Part shown: in pieces, positions 1 through 6,204 of the stretch
Position numbering within the stretch: the stretch's first letter is position 1
Layout of the letters: the number at the start of each line of letters is the position of its first letter
Assembly: GCA_009712615.1 (NCBI GenBank)
Contig: WASR01000107.1
Coordinates: forward strand, 12,510-19,425
Reading direction: 5' to 3'
Length of the DNA stretch: 6,916 bases
Source of the DNA: Methanobacterium sp.
Lineage (GTDB): Archaea; Methanobacteriota; Methanobacteria; Methanobacteriales; Methanobacteriaceae
The notes under the pieces: generated by a model
What the model was told of the DNA's origin: nothing
Databases searched by the model: none
The model's input: the letters and a program-made list of their open reading frames with translations, nothing else
Made by a program: the position numbers and the translations under genes

Positions 1-281
1 TCTTCTGTTGCAATTCCCTGGCTCAATAGTTTGTCACTGTTTTCATCTAGGAAATCGACGTTAACAGGGTTGAATACTTGGGAAGCTCCCTGTGGTCTTT
101 TAAATCCATACTTACCGAAGTGTTTTGGATCGAATTTAACCATCCAGGTCCAGTGATGTTTGTGTCCACCAGCTTGGCCCTTTCCTCCTCTATTTCCTGC
201 GCCTCTCCTTTTCTTTGAACAGCCTCCTGCAACTGTTCTTGAGCCTCGCAACTTGCATATTTTCCTTGTTTTTCTTATCAT
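1..281 (-). CDS. rpl15: 50S ribosomal protein L15, C-terminus cut by window edge
   Basis: uL15 is a large-subunit assembly protein (eukaryotic L27a relative) with a long basic N-terminal tail that threads into 23S rRNA. Visible are 93 full codons from ATG 281: MIRKTRKICKLRGSRTVAGG, then CSKKRRGAGNRGGKGQAGGH (about 21-40), KHHWTWMVKFDPKHFGKYGF (about 41-60) and FNPVNVDFLDE. These match the archaeal N-terminal half; the family is usually about 145 residues, so roughly a third is missing past the edge. The ATG follows GGTGATTTA. In most archaea secY comes next, which cannot be checked here. Confidence 0.97.
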   Translation of the reverse strand, partial: MIRKTRKICKLRGSRTVAGGCSKKRRGAGNRGGKGQAGGHKHHWTWMVKFDPKHFGKYGFKRPQGASQVFNPVNVDFLDENSDKLLSQGIATE

Positions 282-338
282 TAAATCACCTTAAGATCTG
301 TAAGTAGAAAATTTTGAATAAAAGGTGTTAGATTGAAG

Positions 339-350
339 ATATTAATATAT
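339..350 (-). promoter_or_regulatory. Weak TATA-like element before rpl15
   Basis: The 74-nt rpl30-rpl15 spacer contains ATATATTAATAT on the coding strand, including the palindrome ATATTAATAT (339-348). A start site about 25 nt downstream would leave rpl15 with a leader of roughly 40 nt including its GGTGAT site. AT-rich spacers produce such motifs by chance, so support is weak. Confidence 0.2.
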
Positions 351-355
351 GTGAC

Positions 356-811
356 CTAGATCATCTTGGCCACAAGTTCATTAATATTTTCCCTTTTACC
401 CAGGCTTCCTCCTTCTTTAAAGCTTTTTTTGGTTGATTCATATCCCTTTCTTGGAGGGTGTAATCTGAAGACTGGTTTAATTCCAGCATCTTCAATTTTT
501 ACTTCTCCTTCAACTACGGCCTTTGCAAGGTCTTCAATTGAAGAGTAGTCAGTGTTGTCCTTTACATATTCGTCTGTAACCTTTGCATCGCCTGGAAGTC
601 TTCCACGTTTTGCTATGATTGCAGATAATGTTTCTGCATCCACATCTCCCCAGGTGATGTAGTCCTTAGCCTTTTTAAGCATTCCATCGTAGCTTGGGTT
701 GGTATTGATGAGGACCATATGATTGATTCTTGTAAGGTTTAACATGGACATGGTTTCTTGGATGTCTTTTTTGACTCCTGTTCTGCCCCTTACTCTTAAT
801 GCTGCTATCAT
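356..811 (-). CDS. rpl30: 50S ribosomal protein L30
   Basis: uL30, archaeal long form related to eukaryotic L7, in the large subunit. The protein is 151 residues from ATG 811: [20 protein letters not shown] at the N-terminus, [22 protein letters not shown] (about 24-45), [12 protein letters not shown] with KRGRLPG (about 51-74), and the archaeal C-terminal extension with [16 protein letters not shown] (about 110-125), ending [10 protein letters not shown]. Starting at 835 would give 159 residues, but the extra eight overlap rps5 and include the ribosome-binding site. The gap after rps5 is 14 nt. A 74-nt AT-rich spacer separates it from rpl15. Confidence 0.97.
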   Translation of the reverse strand: MIAALRVRGRTGVKKDIQETMSMLNLTRINHMVLINTNPSYDGMLKKAKDYITWGDVDAETLSAIIAKRGRLPGDAKVTDEYVKDNTDYSSIEDLAKAVVEGEVKIEDAGIKPVFRLHPPRKGYESTKKSFKEGGSLGKRENINELVAKMI

Positions 812-820
812 TTTATCACC
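812..820 (-). promoter_or_regulatory. Shine-Dalgarno site deciding the rpl30 start
   Basis: GGTGATAAA lies directly before ATG ATA GCA. It places the start at 811 rather than at the in-frame ATG at 835. The 835 start would overlap rps5 by 10 bases and add the unconserved MRIILGDK, encoded by the ribosome-binding site itself. Confidence 0.88.
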
Positions 821-825
821 TAGAA

Positions 826-1476
826 TTATACGCATACTCCAAGATTTTTAAGGTCTTTTGAAGTTGCTTTTACTTTACTGAGCTCTTTTAATGCTTCAAA
901 GACTGCTCCTGCAAAGTTGATGGTTGTCTGTGTCTGACCCATGGTCTGGGACCATACATCGTCGATTCCTGCTAGGCCTAGGATGGTTTTACCAACGTTA
1001 CCTATTGCAAGACCTACTCCACCAGGTGCTGGTATGAGTGTTACACGGACACTGCCCTTTTTACCTTCTACCTTAAAGGGTACTGTGTGTTCCCTTCCAC
1101 ATACACATCCCCAGTCTCCGCAGCCTCTTCTAACCTTTATAATGTTAAATTTAGCATTGTCAACAGCTTTTCTTATTGCAGGTCCGACCTCTTTGGCTTT
1201 ACCCTGTCCAAGTCCTATGTAACCGTTTTTATTTCCCACAGCTACTATTACTCTGAAGTTGACTTTTCTTCCGGATTTGTGCATTCTCTGAACCAGGTTC
1301 ACATCCATGACCTCTTCTTCAAGGTCAGGGAGTAATGTGTCGATGATTCCCAGTTCCATGATTGGAAGGCCCTTATCGAATATTTCATCGATATCGGTTA
1401 TTTTACCTTCCTTGACCATCTGCCCTAACTGGGTTTTTGGTTCAAATTCTTCTTTAGTATAATTGTTGTTGTTCAT
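826..1476 (-). CDS. rps5: 30S ribosomal protein S5
   Basis: uS5 acts in the decoding region and mRNA entry of the small subunit. The 216-residue archaeal form has an N-terminal extension with [20 protein letters not shown] (about 12-31), a double-stranded RNA-binding-like N domain ([20 protein letters not shown], about 62-81; [20 protein letters not shown], about 85-104), and the C domain with [19 protein letters not shown] (about 145-163) and [16 protein letters not shown]. Cysteines at 119, 124 and 126 ([10 protein letters not shown]) are characteristic of the archaeal protein as I recall it. Residues 2-5 are four asparagines, a small local expansion. The start shares a base with the rpl18 stop; GGAAGGGG lies 4 nt upstream, inside rpl18. 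Confidence 0.97.
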   Translation of the reverse strand: MNNNNYTKEEFEPKTQLGQMVKEGKITDIDEIFDKGLPIMELGIIDTLLPDLEEEVMDVNLVQRMHKSGRKVNFRVIVAVGNKNGYIGLGQGKAKEVGPAIRKAVDNAKFNIIKVRRGCGDWGCVCGREHTVPFKVEGKKGSVRVTLIPAPGGVGLAIGNVGKTILGLAGIDDVWSQTMGQTQTTINFAGAVFEALKELSKVKATSKDLKNLGVCV

Positions 1477-2060
1477 TATACCCCTTCCTCAATCTTATTT
1501 TTTATTGATTCGAAATGATCAGGTAGGTCTTTTGGAGATAATCCTGCTTTAATGTAACCGGAAAATCTTTTCTCCACCTCTTCATCGGTTAAGGATTCTG
1601 CGTAGCTTGCAACGTGTTCTCCCCTTACCCTTTCATCGGATGGTAAAACTACATCGTTGTGTGGTACTTCGAGTCCACCTTCAACTGCTCCCTTGAGAGC
1701 TGCGTAGATTCTTGCACCTTTGATGTTGGTTTGTAATCCAATGTCTAACACAGCAGAATCTATTCCTGCTTCCTGTGCCTTTTTAGCTAGTAGGTATCCA
1801 GTTAGGTATGCTCCGGATGTGTTCTTTCCACTTCCTAACCATCCCATTTTCTGAACTTCCTTGGAGTGTGCTGAAACTACTGTTTCGTCTCCATTTTCTC
1901 CTACAATTATGATCTGGGCAATAGTGTGCTGGTTGGTAATTCTTACAACAAGTCTTGACTTGTCCAATCCAATGAGGTTAAGCCTGGCCCTGTAATCTGT
2001 TTTTCCTTCTCTTCTTCTTCTAAATGCGAGTTTATATCTTGAACTTTGTGCCAATTTCAT
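1476..2060 (-). CDS. rpl18: 50S ribosomal protein L18
   Basis: uL18 binds 5S rRNA in the central protuberance together with L5. The 194-residue archaeal form shows [20 protein letters not shown] (about 8-27), [16 protein letters not shown] (about 36-51), [20 protein letters not shown] (about 81-100), [20 protein letters not shown] (about 104-123) and [11 protein letters not shown] (about 144-154). The ATG is preceded by GAGGAGGA with almost no spacing, in an 8-nt gap after rpl19e; no other start fits the conserved N-terminus. Its TAA stop shares one base with the rps5 ATG (TAATG), suggesting coupled translation of the two. Confidence 0.97.
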   Translation of the reverse strand: MKLAQSSRYKLAFRRRREGKTDYRARLNLIGLDKSRLVVRITNQHTIAQIIIVGENGDETVVSAHSKEVQKMGWLGSGKNTSGAYLTGYLLAKKAQEAGIDSAVLDIGLQTNIKGARIYAALKGAVEGGLEVPHNDVVLPSDERVRGEHVASYAESLTDEEVEKRFSGYIKAGLSPKDLPDHFESIKNKIEEGV

Positions 2061-2068
2061 TCCTCCTC

Positions 2069-2515
2069 TTATCTGAGCAAGTCGTGATCTCTGGCGTAGG
2101 TTTTCATGTAGGATTTACTCCTGAACGCTCCACCTTTGGCCATCCTGTAAAGCTTACGATAGGTTGTTTTGTTAATTTCCCTGTTGTCCCTCATGTCCTT
2201 GAGGTCGGTTCTAAGTGCTCTGATGGTTGTCATCCAAGCCTTTTTCTTAGGGTTACGGGCGCCCTTTGCACCTTTAATACTTCCCCTACCTTTTCTTCTA
2301 CCTTTACTTTTTTGTTCCGCTATCTTCTTTGATCTGTAGCTGCTTATTCCTTTCTTTTGCCTTGCTTTTATAGCTCCGCTGTCTATTAACTGTTTAACAC
2401 TTTCACGAGTAATAGCCCTTGATACTTCTTCGACAGATTCTGGATCTATCCAGACTTTGTTTACTCCTACCTTGAGTATGTCCGCAGCTAATCTCTTTTG
2501 AGTAGTAAGATTCAT
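2069..2515 (-). CDS. rpl19e: 50S ribosomal protein L19e
   Basis: Archaeal/eukaryotic-specific large-subunit protein, partly at the subunit interface. It is 148 residues: the N-terminal helical part MNLTTQKRLAADILKVGVNK with VWIDPE, then AITRESVKQLIDSGAIKAR (about 34-52). A very basic central stretch follows at about 54-93 (KKGISSYRSKK, KGRRKGRGSIKGAKGARNPKKK). The long C-terminal helical part ends YARDHDLLR. The ATG has a strong GGAGG site 7 nt upstream and matches the family N-terminus. A 225-nt gap separates it from rpl32e, while the downstream gap to rpl18 is only 8 nt, so it may start its own transcription or translation unit. Confidence 0.97.
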   Translation of the reverse strand: MNLTTQKRLAADILKVGVNKVWIDPESVEEVSRAITRESVKQLIDSGAIKARQKKGISSYRSKKIAEQKSKGRRKGRGSIKGAKGARNPKKKAWMTTIRALRTDLKDMRDNREINKTTYRKLYRMAKGGAFRSKSYMKTYARDHDLLR

Positions 2516-2688
2516 AAAGAAACCTCCACCATCAAACCTTTTGGGTTTGAATATTTTCCTGAAAAATCCTTTTCAGGATCTCTGAGTTTTAAGTCCGTTT
2601 CAGACTGTATTTTTTTTATTAAGTTGAATTCATCGTTGGATGAATTTTTTTCCCTTTTACAATGCAGCTGGTTATTTTTTTTGTTCAC
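2512..2688 (-). CDS. Candidate small ORF in the rpl32e-rpl19e gap, function unknown
   Basis: An uninterrupted 58-codon frame starts at GTG and reads V/M-NKKNNQLHCKREKNSSN at the N-terminus and KYSNPKGLMVEVSL at the C-terminus. The predicted peptide is hydrophilic and charged, with no membrane segment and one cysteine; I recognise no domain. Its TGA overlaps the rpl19e ATG as ATGA, the classic layout for translational coupling. The frame is open for about 15 more codons upstream without a start. Ribosome-binding evidence is weak (GGGGTT right before GTG), but a TATA-like box about 25 nt upstream would allow a near-leaderless transcript. Against it: low complexity, an AT-rich setting, and overlap with two hairpins. 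It may be a chance open frame. Confidence 0.25.
   Translation of the reverse strand: MNKKNNQLHCKREKNSSNDEFNLIKKIQSETDLKLRDPEKDFSGKYSNPKGLMVEVSL
2522..2530 (-). promoter_or_regulatory. rpl19e Shine-Dalgarno region
   Basis: The coding strand reads GGTGGAGGT, with the GGAGG core at 2523-2527, 7 nt before the rpl19e ATG. It is the strongest GGAGG-type site in the window, and it sits right after the hairpin at 2532-2550. Confidence 0.75.
2532..2550 (-). repeat. Perfect 7-bp hairpin abutting the rpl19e ribosome-binding site
   Basis: TCAAACC (2532-2538) and GGTTTGA (2544-2550) pair perfectly around a 5-nt loop, CAAAA on the transcript. The 3' arm ends one base before GGTGGAGG, the rpl19e ribosome-binding region. 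Such a position could influence ribosome access; this function is inference. Confidence 0.45.
2558..2577 (-). repeat. Perfect 8-bp hairpin in the rpl19e leader
   Basis: CCTGAAAA (2558-2565) and TTTTCAGG (2570-2577) form a perfect inverted repeat with a 4-nt loop. On the transcript the same bases can also form a smaller ATCC/GGAT stem (2576-2579 with 2566-2569), which cannot coexist with the larger one. No T run follows on the coding strand, so it does not look like a terminator. Confidence 0.45.
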
Positions 2689-2710
2689 AACCCCAAAAAA
2701 ATTTGAAGCT

Positions 2711-2721
2711 GTTATAAATAA
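2711..2721 (-). promoter_or_regulatory. Candidate internal promoter TATA box in the rpl32e-rpl19e gap
   Basis: The coding strand reads TTATTTATAAC, close to the archaeal box A pattern (TTTATA core at 2713-2718), with a purine-rich GGGAG directly upstream that could act as a BRE. A start site about 25 nt downstream would fall near 2688-2693, giving rpl19e a leader of about 175 nt. The motif is short and lies in AT-rich DNA, so it is only suggestive. Confidence 0.3.
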
Positions 2722-2726
2722 CTCCC

Positions 2727-2743
2727 TAAACCCCTACGGTTTA
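2727..2743 (-). repeat. Short inverted repeat at the rpl32e stop codon
   Basis: TAAACC at 2727-2732 and GGTTTA at 2738-2743 form a perfect 6-bp inverted repeat around a 5-nt loop; on the transcript the stem begins with the rpl32e stop codon. A seven-T run follows about 25 nt later (2695-2701), too far away for a classic intrinsic terminator. It could mark partial termination, an RNA-processing point, or chance. Confidence 0.35.
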
Positions 2744-3085
2744 AAGCCCCTTGTTTAAGATTTTTATTTTAAGTTCCTTGGCCCTTTCGAGCATGTTGGA
2801 TTTTTTCCTTGCACCTACTGTGGCACTGATCCTGCCGGCCTGGGTAAGTGGATCCAGATTTTCAAGGTCCTTTAAGTTGGAAACCAGTACATCCTGGTAT
2901 CCTGAAGGGTGCAGTCCCCTGATGTTCCTAGGGGTTCTGTAACCTATGGCTGGCATAGCAGGCTTTCTTGCCTCGTACCTTCGCCTTTTACTGGTTTTTC
3001 CCTTAGGTTTTCTGTACTTGTCACCTAGTTTTTTGTACCTGAACCATTCCTGTCTTTTAAAGTTTGGTTTTTTTGGTTTTTGCAT
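2741..3085 (-). CDS. rpl32e: 50S ribosomal protein L32e
   Basis: Archaeal/eukaryotic-specific large-subunit protein. The basic 114-residue sequence has the family landmarks NFKRQEWFRYKKLGDKYRKP (about 8-27), MPAIGYRTPRNIRGLHPSGY (about 44-63), DVLVSNLKDLENLDP and ISATVGARKK (about 87-95). The C-terminus, KELKIKILNKGL, ends as expected. The ATG is preceded by GGTGATCCC in an 11-nt spacer after rpl6, and no in-frame start lies upstream before the rpl6 stop region. The N-terminus is short, as in Methanobacteriales, compared with other archaea that carry an extra basic stretch. It is followed by an unusually long 225-nt spacer before rpl19e. Confidence 0.97.
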   Translation of the reverse strand: MQKPKKPNFKRQEWFRYKKLGDKYRKPKGKTSKRRRYEARKPAMPAIGYRTPRNIRGLHPSGYQDVLVSNLKDLENLDPLTQAGRISATVGARKKSNMLERAKELKIKILNKGL

Positions 3086-3096
3086 GGGATCACCGT

Positions 3097-3633
3097 TTAT
3101 TCCTTGCTGACCAGGTATATTCCGTCTTGGAATACCCTTGGGTCTCTTCCCTTAATTTTGGTTGCTTGTTCCATGTTGGCCATTGTTTGTCCCACATGCT
3201 CCTTGTTGATTCCGCTGACTATGACTTCGTCGCCCTTGATCTTGACGTCTGCATCCCCAACTATTTTAGCTGATCTTGGATGTCTTTCCCCTAGGAAGTT
3301 CTCGATCATGACCTTGTCACCAGTTTTTTTAACTGTCATTGGAAAGTGAGCGTAAACAATTTTCATCTTGTAGTTGAAACCATCTGTGAGTCCAATTATC
3401 ATGTTGTTGATATGGGATCTGATGGTTCCCAACATGGCTTTTTCTTTCTTTTTTGGGAAACGTGCTTCTACAACAACGTTGTCACCTTCTACTGAGATGT
3501 TTATTGCTTTTGCGTTGTTGAAGTTTCTTGTTAGGGTTCCCTTTGATCCCTTGATTGTCACTGCTTCATCAACAGTGACGGTAATTCCTTCTGGAATTGG
3601 GATTTCTTCCCTAAGAATGGATACTTGAGCCAT
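3097..3633 (-). CDS. rpl6: 50S ribosomal protein L6
   Basis: uL6 binds 23S rRNA near the sarcin-ricin loop and the factor-binding site. It is 178 residues with two similar L6 folds. The first includes IPIPEGITVTVDEAVTIKGSKGTL (about 11-34, conserved GxxGxL type). The second contains ENFLGERHPRSAKI (about 111-124) and NKEHVGQTMANMEQATKIKGRDPRVFQDGIYLV (about 143-175, given here as a span of the archaeal signature). The ATG is preceded by GGTGATAAA, which is the complete spacer after rps8. The stop is 11 nt before rpl32e. Length is typical for archaea. Confidence 0.97.
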   Translation of the reverse strand: MAQVSILREEIPIPEGITVTVDEAVTIKGSKGTLTRNFNNAKAINISVEGDNVVVEARFPKKKEKAMLGTIRSHINNMIIGLTDGFNYKMKIVYAHFPMTVKKTGDKVMIENFLGERHPRSAKIVGDADVKIKGDEVIVSGINKEHVGQTMANMEQATKIKGRDPRVFQDGIYLVSKE

Positions 3634-3642
3634 TTTATCACC

Positions 3643-4035
3643 TTAGTAAACATATACGAGAAGTCTTCCGCCAATACCCTTTTCTTTGGCTTCCCTGTGG
3701 GTCATGATACCCTCTGGTGTTGTTATTACAATTGTACCAAAGTTTTTGGAAGGTAAGTACCTCTTCTCAAATTTTTCAAATTCATCTTTCTTAACGGCGT
3801 GTCTTGGCTTTATTACACCGCACTTGTTAATGTTTCCTTCTAATTCGACAATGAACTGTCCTGCTTTGTCATCGTCGACGAATTCAAATTCACCGATATA
3901 TCCTTCTTTTTGCATTGTCCTTAAAACATGACCAATCATTTTGGATGCAGGTTTGATTGTGCATCGTTTGTTTCCCTGCATTTCATTGTTTCTCATGTTG
4001 GTTAGGGCATCTGCAAGAGGATCCATAAGAGTCAA
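3643..4035 (-). CDS. rps8: 30S ribosomal protein S8 (TTG start)
   Basis: uS8 binds the central domain of 16S rRNA and is needed for small-subunit assembly; in bacteria its homologue is the translational repressor of the spc operon. The protein is 130 residues from [21 protein letters not shown] at the N-terminus, [21 protein letters not shown] at about 28-48, [20 protein letters not shown] at about 73-92, and the C-terminal signature [22 protein letters not shown] at about 105-126, ending VYVY. I start at TTG 4035 rather than GTG 4044 because MTLMDPL matches archaeal S8 N-termini and GAGGTG is correctly spaced. The GTG would add only M-Y-S. ATG at 4026 is a third option. It ends 9 nt before rpl6, and that spacer is exactly GGTGATAAA. 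Confidence 0.94.
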   Translation of the reverse strand: MTLMDPLADALTNMRNNEMQGNKRCTIKPASKMIGHVLRTMQKEGYIGEFEFVDDDKAGQFIVELEGNINKCGVIKPRHAVKKDEFEKFEKRYLPSKNFGTIVITTPEGIMTHREAKEKGIGGRLLVYVY

Positions 4036-4041
4036 ACTATA

Positions 4042-4047
4042 CACCTC
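4042..4047 (-). promoter_or_regulatory. Shine-Dalgarno GAGGTG deciding the rps8 start
   Basis: The coding strand reads GAGGTG TATAGT TTG ACT CTT ATG GAT. GAGGTG is a good match to the anti-Shine-Dalgarno and lies 6 nt before TTG. The GTG inside this motif is itself in frame (at 4044), but using it as a start would remove the ribosome-binding site. TTG at 4035 is therefore preferred. Confidence 0.75.
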
Positions 4048-4191
4048 TTAGTTATATTTTTTAAATCCAATTTTGTCTGCAAGTTCTCTGAAGCACTGTC
4101 TGCACAACATAAGATTGTATCTTCTAACCAATGCTGAGTGATCATTACATCTGCTGCATTTCCTTGAAGCCTTTCCGTATTTTCTTGGCAA
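4048..4191 (-). CDS. rps14: 30S ribosomal protein S14, zinc-binding short form (TTG start)
   Basis: Small-subunit head protein (uS14). This is a complete 47-residue protein that a length cut-off or ATG-only search would miss. It begins MPRKYGKASRKCSRC and ends KIGFKKYN. Four cysteines at 12, 15, 30 and 33 form the two CxxC pairs of the zinc-ribbon S14 class found in archaea. The start is TTG, fixed by an adjacent GGTGATAAT site, and no ATG or GTG exists at the conserved N-terminus. It sits between rpl5 (9-nt gap) and rps8 (12-nt gap), exactly where archaeal S14 belongs. Identity is certain; the TTG start is strongly supported by alignment to the family N-terminus and by the ribosome-binding site. 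Confidence 0.96.
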   Translation of the reverse strand: MPRKYGKASRKCSRCNDHSALVRRYNLMLCRQCFRELADKIGFKKYN

Positions 4192-4200
4192 ATTATCACC
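4192..4200 (-). promoter_or_regulatory. Shine-Dalgarno site fixing the rps14 TTG start
   Basis: The coding strand reads GGTGATAAT directly before TTG CCA AGA AAA. GGTGAT complements the usual archaeal 16S 3' end (ATCACC). The nine bases are the whole spacer between the rpl5 stop and rps14, at the same distance to the start as in rps17, rpl24, rpl6 and rpl30. This supports TTG as the start codon. Confidence 0.85.
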
Positions 4201-4707
4201 TTATTCTATATTAACCTGAAATTCATTTTTCATGAATTCCATTGTTTCTTCCTTTGTAACCTGGTGCTTGACTGGAACTTTTTTGTTCTGGATCTTCCTT
4301 CTTTTGATCCTGTAGCCTGGTTTTTCAAAGGTTATTGCAACATTCATCCCGAATATTCCTATGTCAGGATCGTATCGCATTCCCGGAATATCAATGTGCT
4401 CGTGTATTCCAAAAGCAACATTTCCTTGCGCATCAAATTGGGTAGATTTTATGTTGTTTCCTATGCCTTCAAGTATCATTTTAACAGCTTTTGAGGCTTT
4501 TTCATTCCTCAGTGTTACTTTACAGGCTATTGGCTGACCTTTCCTGATACCGAATTCAGGGTTGGTTACCTTACTTATGGTTCTAACAGGTTTCTGGTCA
4601 GTTATGTTTGTCAGAAGTTTTTCTGCCCTTGCAAGTCTTTCTCCACCTTCTCCTACTCCAATGTTCACGGTAGCCTTAGCTATTTTCACTTGATCCATAG
4701 GGTTCAT
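4201..4707 (-). CDS. rpl5: 50S ribosomal protein L5
   Basis: uL5, a 5S rRNA-binding protein of the central protuberance that works with L18. The 168-residue protein carries [22 protein letters not shown] (about 11-32, split here by the usual loop), [25 protein letters not shown] (about 52-67), and the C-terminal [22 protein letters not shown] (about 100-122). The first ATG is chosen because it starts immediately after the rps4e TAG and lies 9 nt from a GGGGG tract. An ATG three codons later (MDQV) is possible but has no better site. The stop is followed exactly by the 9-nt spacer GGTGATAAT that serves rps14. Confidence 0.97.
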   Translation of the reverse strand: MNPMDQVKIAKATVNIGVGEGGERLARAEKLLTNITDQKPVRTISKVTNPEFGIRKGQPIACKVTLRNEKASKAVKMILEGIGNNIKSTQFDAQGNVAFGIHEHIDIPGMRYDPDIGIFGMNVAITFEKPGYRIKRRKIQNKKVPVKHQVTKEETMEFMKNEFQVNIE

Positions 4708-5433
4708 CTATTTGCCCCCTGGTAATGATATAACAGGCTCTTCTTTTCCTAAAACAAAGACGTAGTCAGCCAGTGTTAAAAATATTCCTTCATCAGTCTC
4801 TACTTCTACGGTGTTTGGTTTGGATGACTGGGTAATGTTGATCTGTTTAACTTTACCTAGTTCTCCTATGTGTTTACCACCTATGATCAGACCGACTGTA
4901 CCACTTTCGAATTTTATGTGATCGGTAACTTTCTGTTCTGGAATTTCCACAACAACAACATCGCCTGTACTGTACTGTTTCTCCACAATACAGTTTCTTC
5001 CATCATGCAGGTTTAGCTGTGTTTTTCCACCTTTGATGGTGGTTTTGTCTGTGATTCTGCACAGTTTAAATTCTCTGTTTTTCTCACTTATTGGGTGTAA
5101 TATTAACCTTCCCTTGTGGTCTGGTAGTACCCTGTAAACCTTTTCAGATTTTGGTAGTTCTATTACATCCATGAACCCTACTGGGTATTTGTAATCTTTT
5201 CTTGCTCGGCCGTCCACCAGGATATCACCGTTGTTGATGATTATTTTTGCTTCCCTGGCGTTGTCTGCAACCTTCAGAATGTCCCTGACAACTATGAGTA
5301 AAGGTAATGATTCTTCGATTGCATGTGGACCTGCACTTGGCTTAACTGTCCACTTATCTTCTTTAGGGTGAATAGGCCAATGAGCTGGTGATTTGAATCG
5401 TTTAAGATGTTTTCTTGATCCCATCTTTGCCAT
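4708..5433 (-). CDS. rps4e: 30S ribosomal protein S4e
   Basis: Archaeal/eukaryotic-specific small-subunit protein, not homologous to bacterial S4 apart from the shared S4-type RNA-binding fold. The protein is 241 residues. The conserved N-terminus [19 protein letters not shown] is followed by an S4-like RNA-binding region at about 40-105 ([25 protein letters not shown]). A KOW-like segment lies at about 177-195 ([19 protein letters not shown]), and the C-terminus ends SLPGGK. The ribosome-binding site GAGGAAGGGATAAA overlaps the end of rpl24, and the gap is one base. The TAG stop directly abuts the rpl5 ATG. Position between rpl24 and rpl5 is a standard archaeal trait and helps identify the domain of life. 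Confidence 0.98.
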   Translation of the reverse strand: MAKMGSRKHLKRFKSPAHWPIHPKEDKWTVKPSAGPHAIEESLPLLIVVRDILKVADNAREAKIIINNGDILVDGRARKDYKYPVGFMDVIELPKSEKVYRVLPDHKGRLILHPISEKNREFKLCRITDKTTIKGGKTQLNLHDGRNCIVEKQYSTGDVVVVEIPEQKVTDHIKFESGTVGLIIGGKHIGELGKVKQINITQSSKPNTVEVETDEGIFLTLADYVFVLGKEEPVISLPGGK

Positions 5434-5434
5434 T

Positions 5435-5788
5435 TTATCCCTTCCTCTCTATTATTTCGTTTCTTTCATCGTCTTCAAGATCCAGTTCTAGGATCATGAT
5501 GTTTGATGGATGAACTGAATGGTAAACTTTGTTTCCATCGGGTTTTTGTACGGACATGCCCTCTATCATGACACGGTAGTTTTTAAGGTCAACCTTTTCG
5601 ATTTTTCCTTCGTGGTCCTTGAAATCTCCACGCATGACCTTTATGGTGTCACCCTTTTTAACTGGGAGAGATCTCCTTTTGTACTGCTCCCTTAGCTCCT
5701 CACTGAGTTTTACGCCCATTAACTTGTGGCGTATGTGTAAAGGTGCCTTATAAATAAGTTTCCTCTGTTTTCTTGGCTGTTTTGACAT
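5435..5788 (-). CDS. rpl24: 50S ribosomal protein L24 (uL24, KOW domain)
   Basis: Assembly-initiating large-subunit protein that binds 23S rRNA near the exit-tunnel opening. It is 117 residues with a basic N-terminus ([20 protein letters not shown], about 5-24), the archaeal/eukaryotic extension before the domain. A KOW motif follows at about 45-65 ([20 protein letters not shown]). The C-terminus is acidic (LDLEDDER). The ATG is preceded by GGTGATAAA within the 16-nt spacer after rpl14. The TAA stop is separated by a single base from the rps4e ATG. Length is normal for archaeal L24. Confidence 0.97.
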   Translation of the reverse strand: MSKQPRKQRKLIYKAPLHIRHKLMGVKLSEELREQYKRRSLPVKKGDTIKVMRGDFKDHEGKIEKVDLKNYRVMIEGMSVQKPDGNKVYHSVHPSNIMILELDLEDDERNEIIERKG

Positions 5789-5804
5789 TTTATCACCGTA
5801 ATAA

Positions 5805-6203
5805 TCATACTATTATGCTTGCAGCACTGCCTATGGCTGGCCATCTGTCAGCTGCTTCCTTAGCAATTGGTCCTCTTATTTCTGAACCCTTGAGAACTCC
5901 TTCAGGACTTACTATTACTGCGGCGTTATCTTCAAACTTGACCCTTAAACCGTCAGCCCTTTTGTACTCTTTTTTCTGCCTGACCACAACTGCTGTTGTG
6001 ACCTCTTTACGCATGTCAACTGTACCCTTTTTAACTGAGATCACGACCATGTCACCGACACCTGCAGGTGCGAGTCTTCTCCTTACACCCTTGTATCCCT
6101 TGACAGATATGATCTCAACTTCCCTTGCACCGGTGTTGTCTACGCACTGTAGTCTTGCACCGATAGGGAGGGCCTTTGTAACATTGGAGGTAATTGCCTT
6201 CAT
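5805..6203 (-). CDS. rpl14: 50S ribosomal protein L14
   Basis: Large-subunit protein (uL14) that binds 23S rRNA at the subunit interface, next to L19e and L24 in archaeal ribosomes. The 132-residue protein shows the whole family pattern: [17 protein letters not shown] (about 17-33), the basic [14 protein letters not shown] stretch (about 41-54), and the signature [19 protein letters not shown] followed by [12 protein letters not shown] (about 84-116). The ATG follows the rps17 stop by one base. Its purine-rich ribosome-binding site (GGGAGAAGAG) therefore lies inside the 3' end of rps17. The gene ends in TGA, 16 nt before rpl24. Nothing is anomalous in length or composition. Confidence 0.98.
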   Translation of the reverse strand: MKAITSNVTKALPIGARLQCVDNTGAREVEIISVKGYKGVRRRLAPAGVGDMVVISVKKGTVDMRKEVTTAVVVRQKKEYKRADGLRVKFEDNAAVIVSPEGVLKGSEIRGPIAKEAADRWPAIGSAASIIV

Positions 6204-6204
6204 T

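Noticed and set aside
47..232. A 61-codon minus-strand frame beginning MQEAVQRKGE
   Set aside because: It is a frame-shifted shadow inside rpl15, whose own frame shows the unmistakable L15 sequence.
812..835. Upstream ATG start for L30 adding MRIILGDK
   Set aside because: It overlaps rps5 and would translate the GGTGAT ribosome-binding site; the family N-terminus begins at the ATG at 811.
2695..2743. Intrinsic terminator after rpl32e
   Set aside because: The stem is only 6 bp and the T run is about 25 nt further on, so the two do not form a standard terminator; the operon continues on the same strand.
2498..2758. An 86-codon plus-strand frame across the rpl32e-rpl19e spacer
   Set aside because: Its start lies inside rpl19e and its end inside rpl32e, with no ribosome-binding site; a Phe/Leu-rich product is expected from antisense A-rich DNA. 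The minus-strand frame with the ATGA overlap is the better candidate.
366..3628. Many open frames of 60-100 codons on the plus strand opposite the ribosomal genes
   Set aside because: They are antisense shadows of strongly conserved genes, have no ribosome-binding sites of the local type and no recognisable domains.
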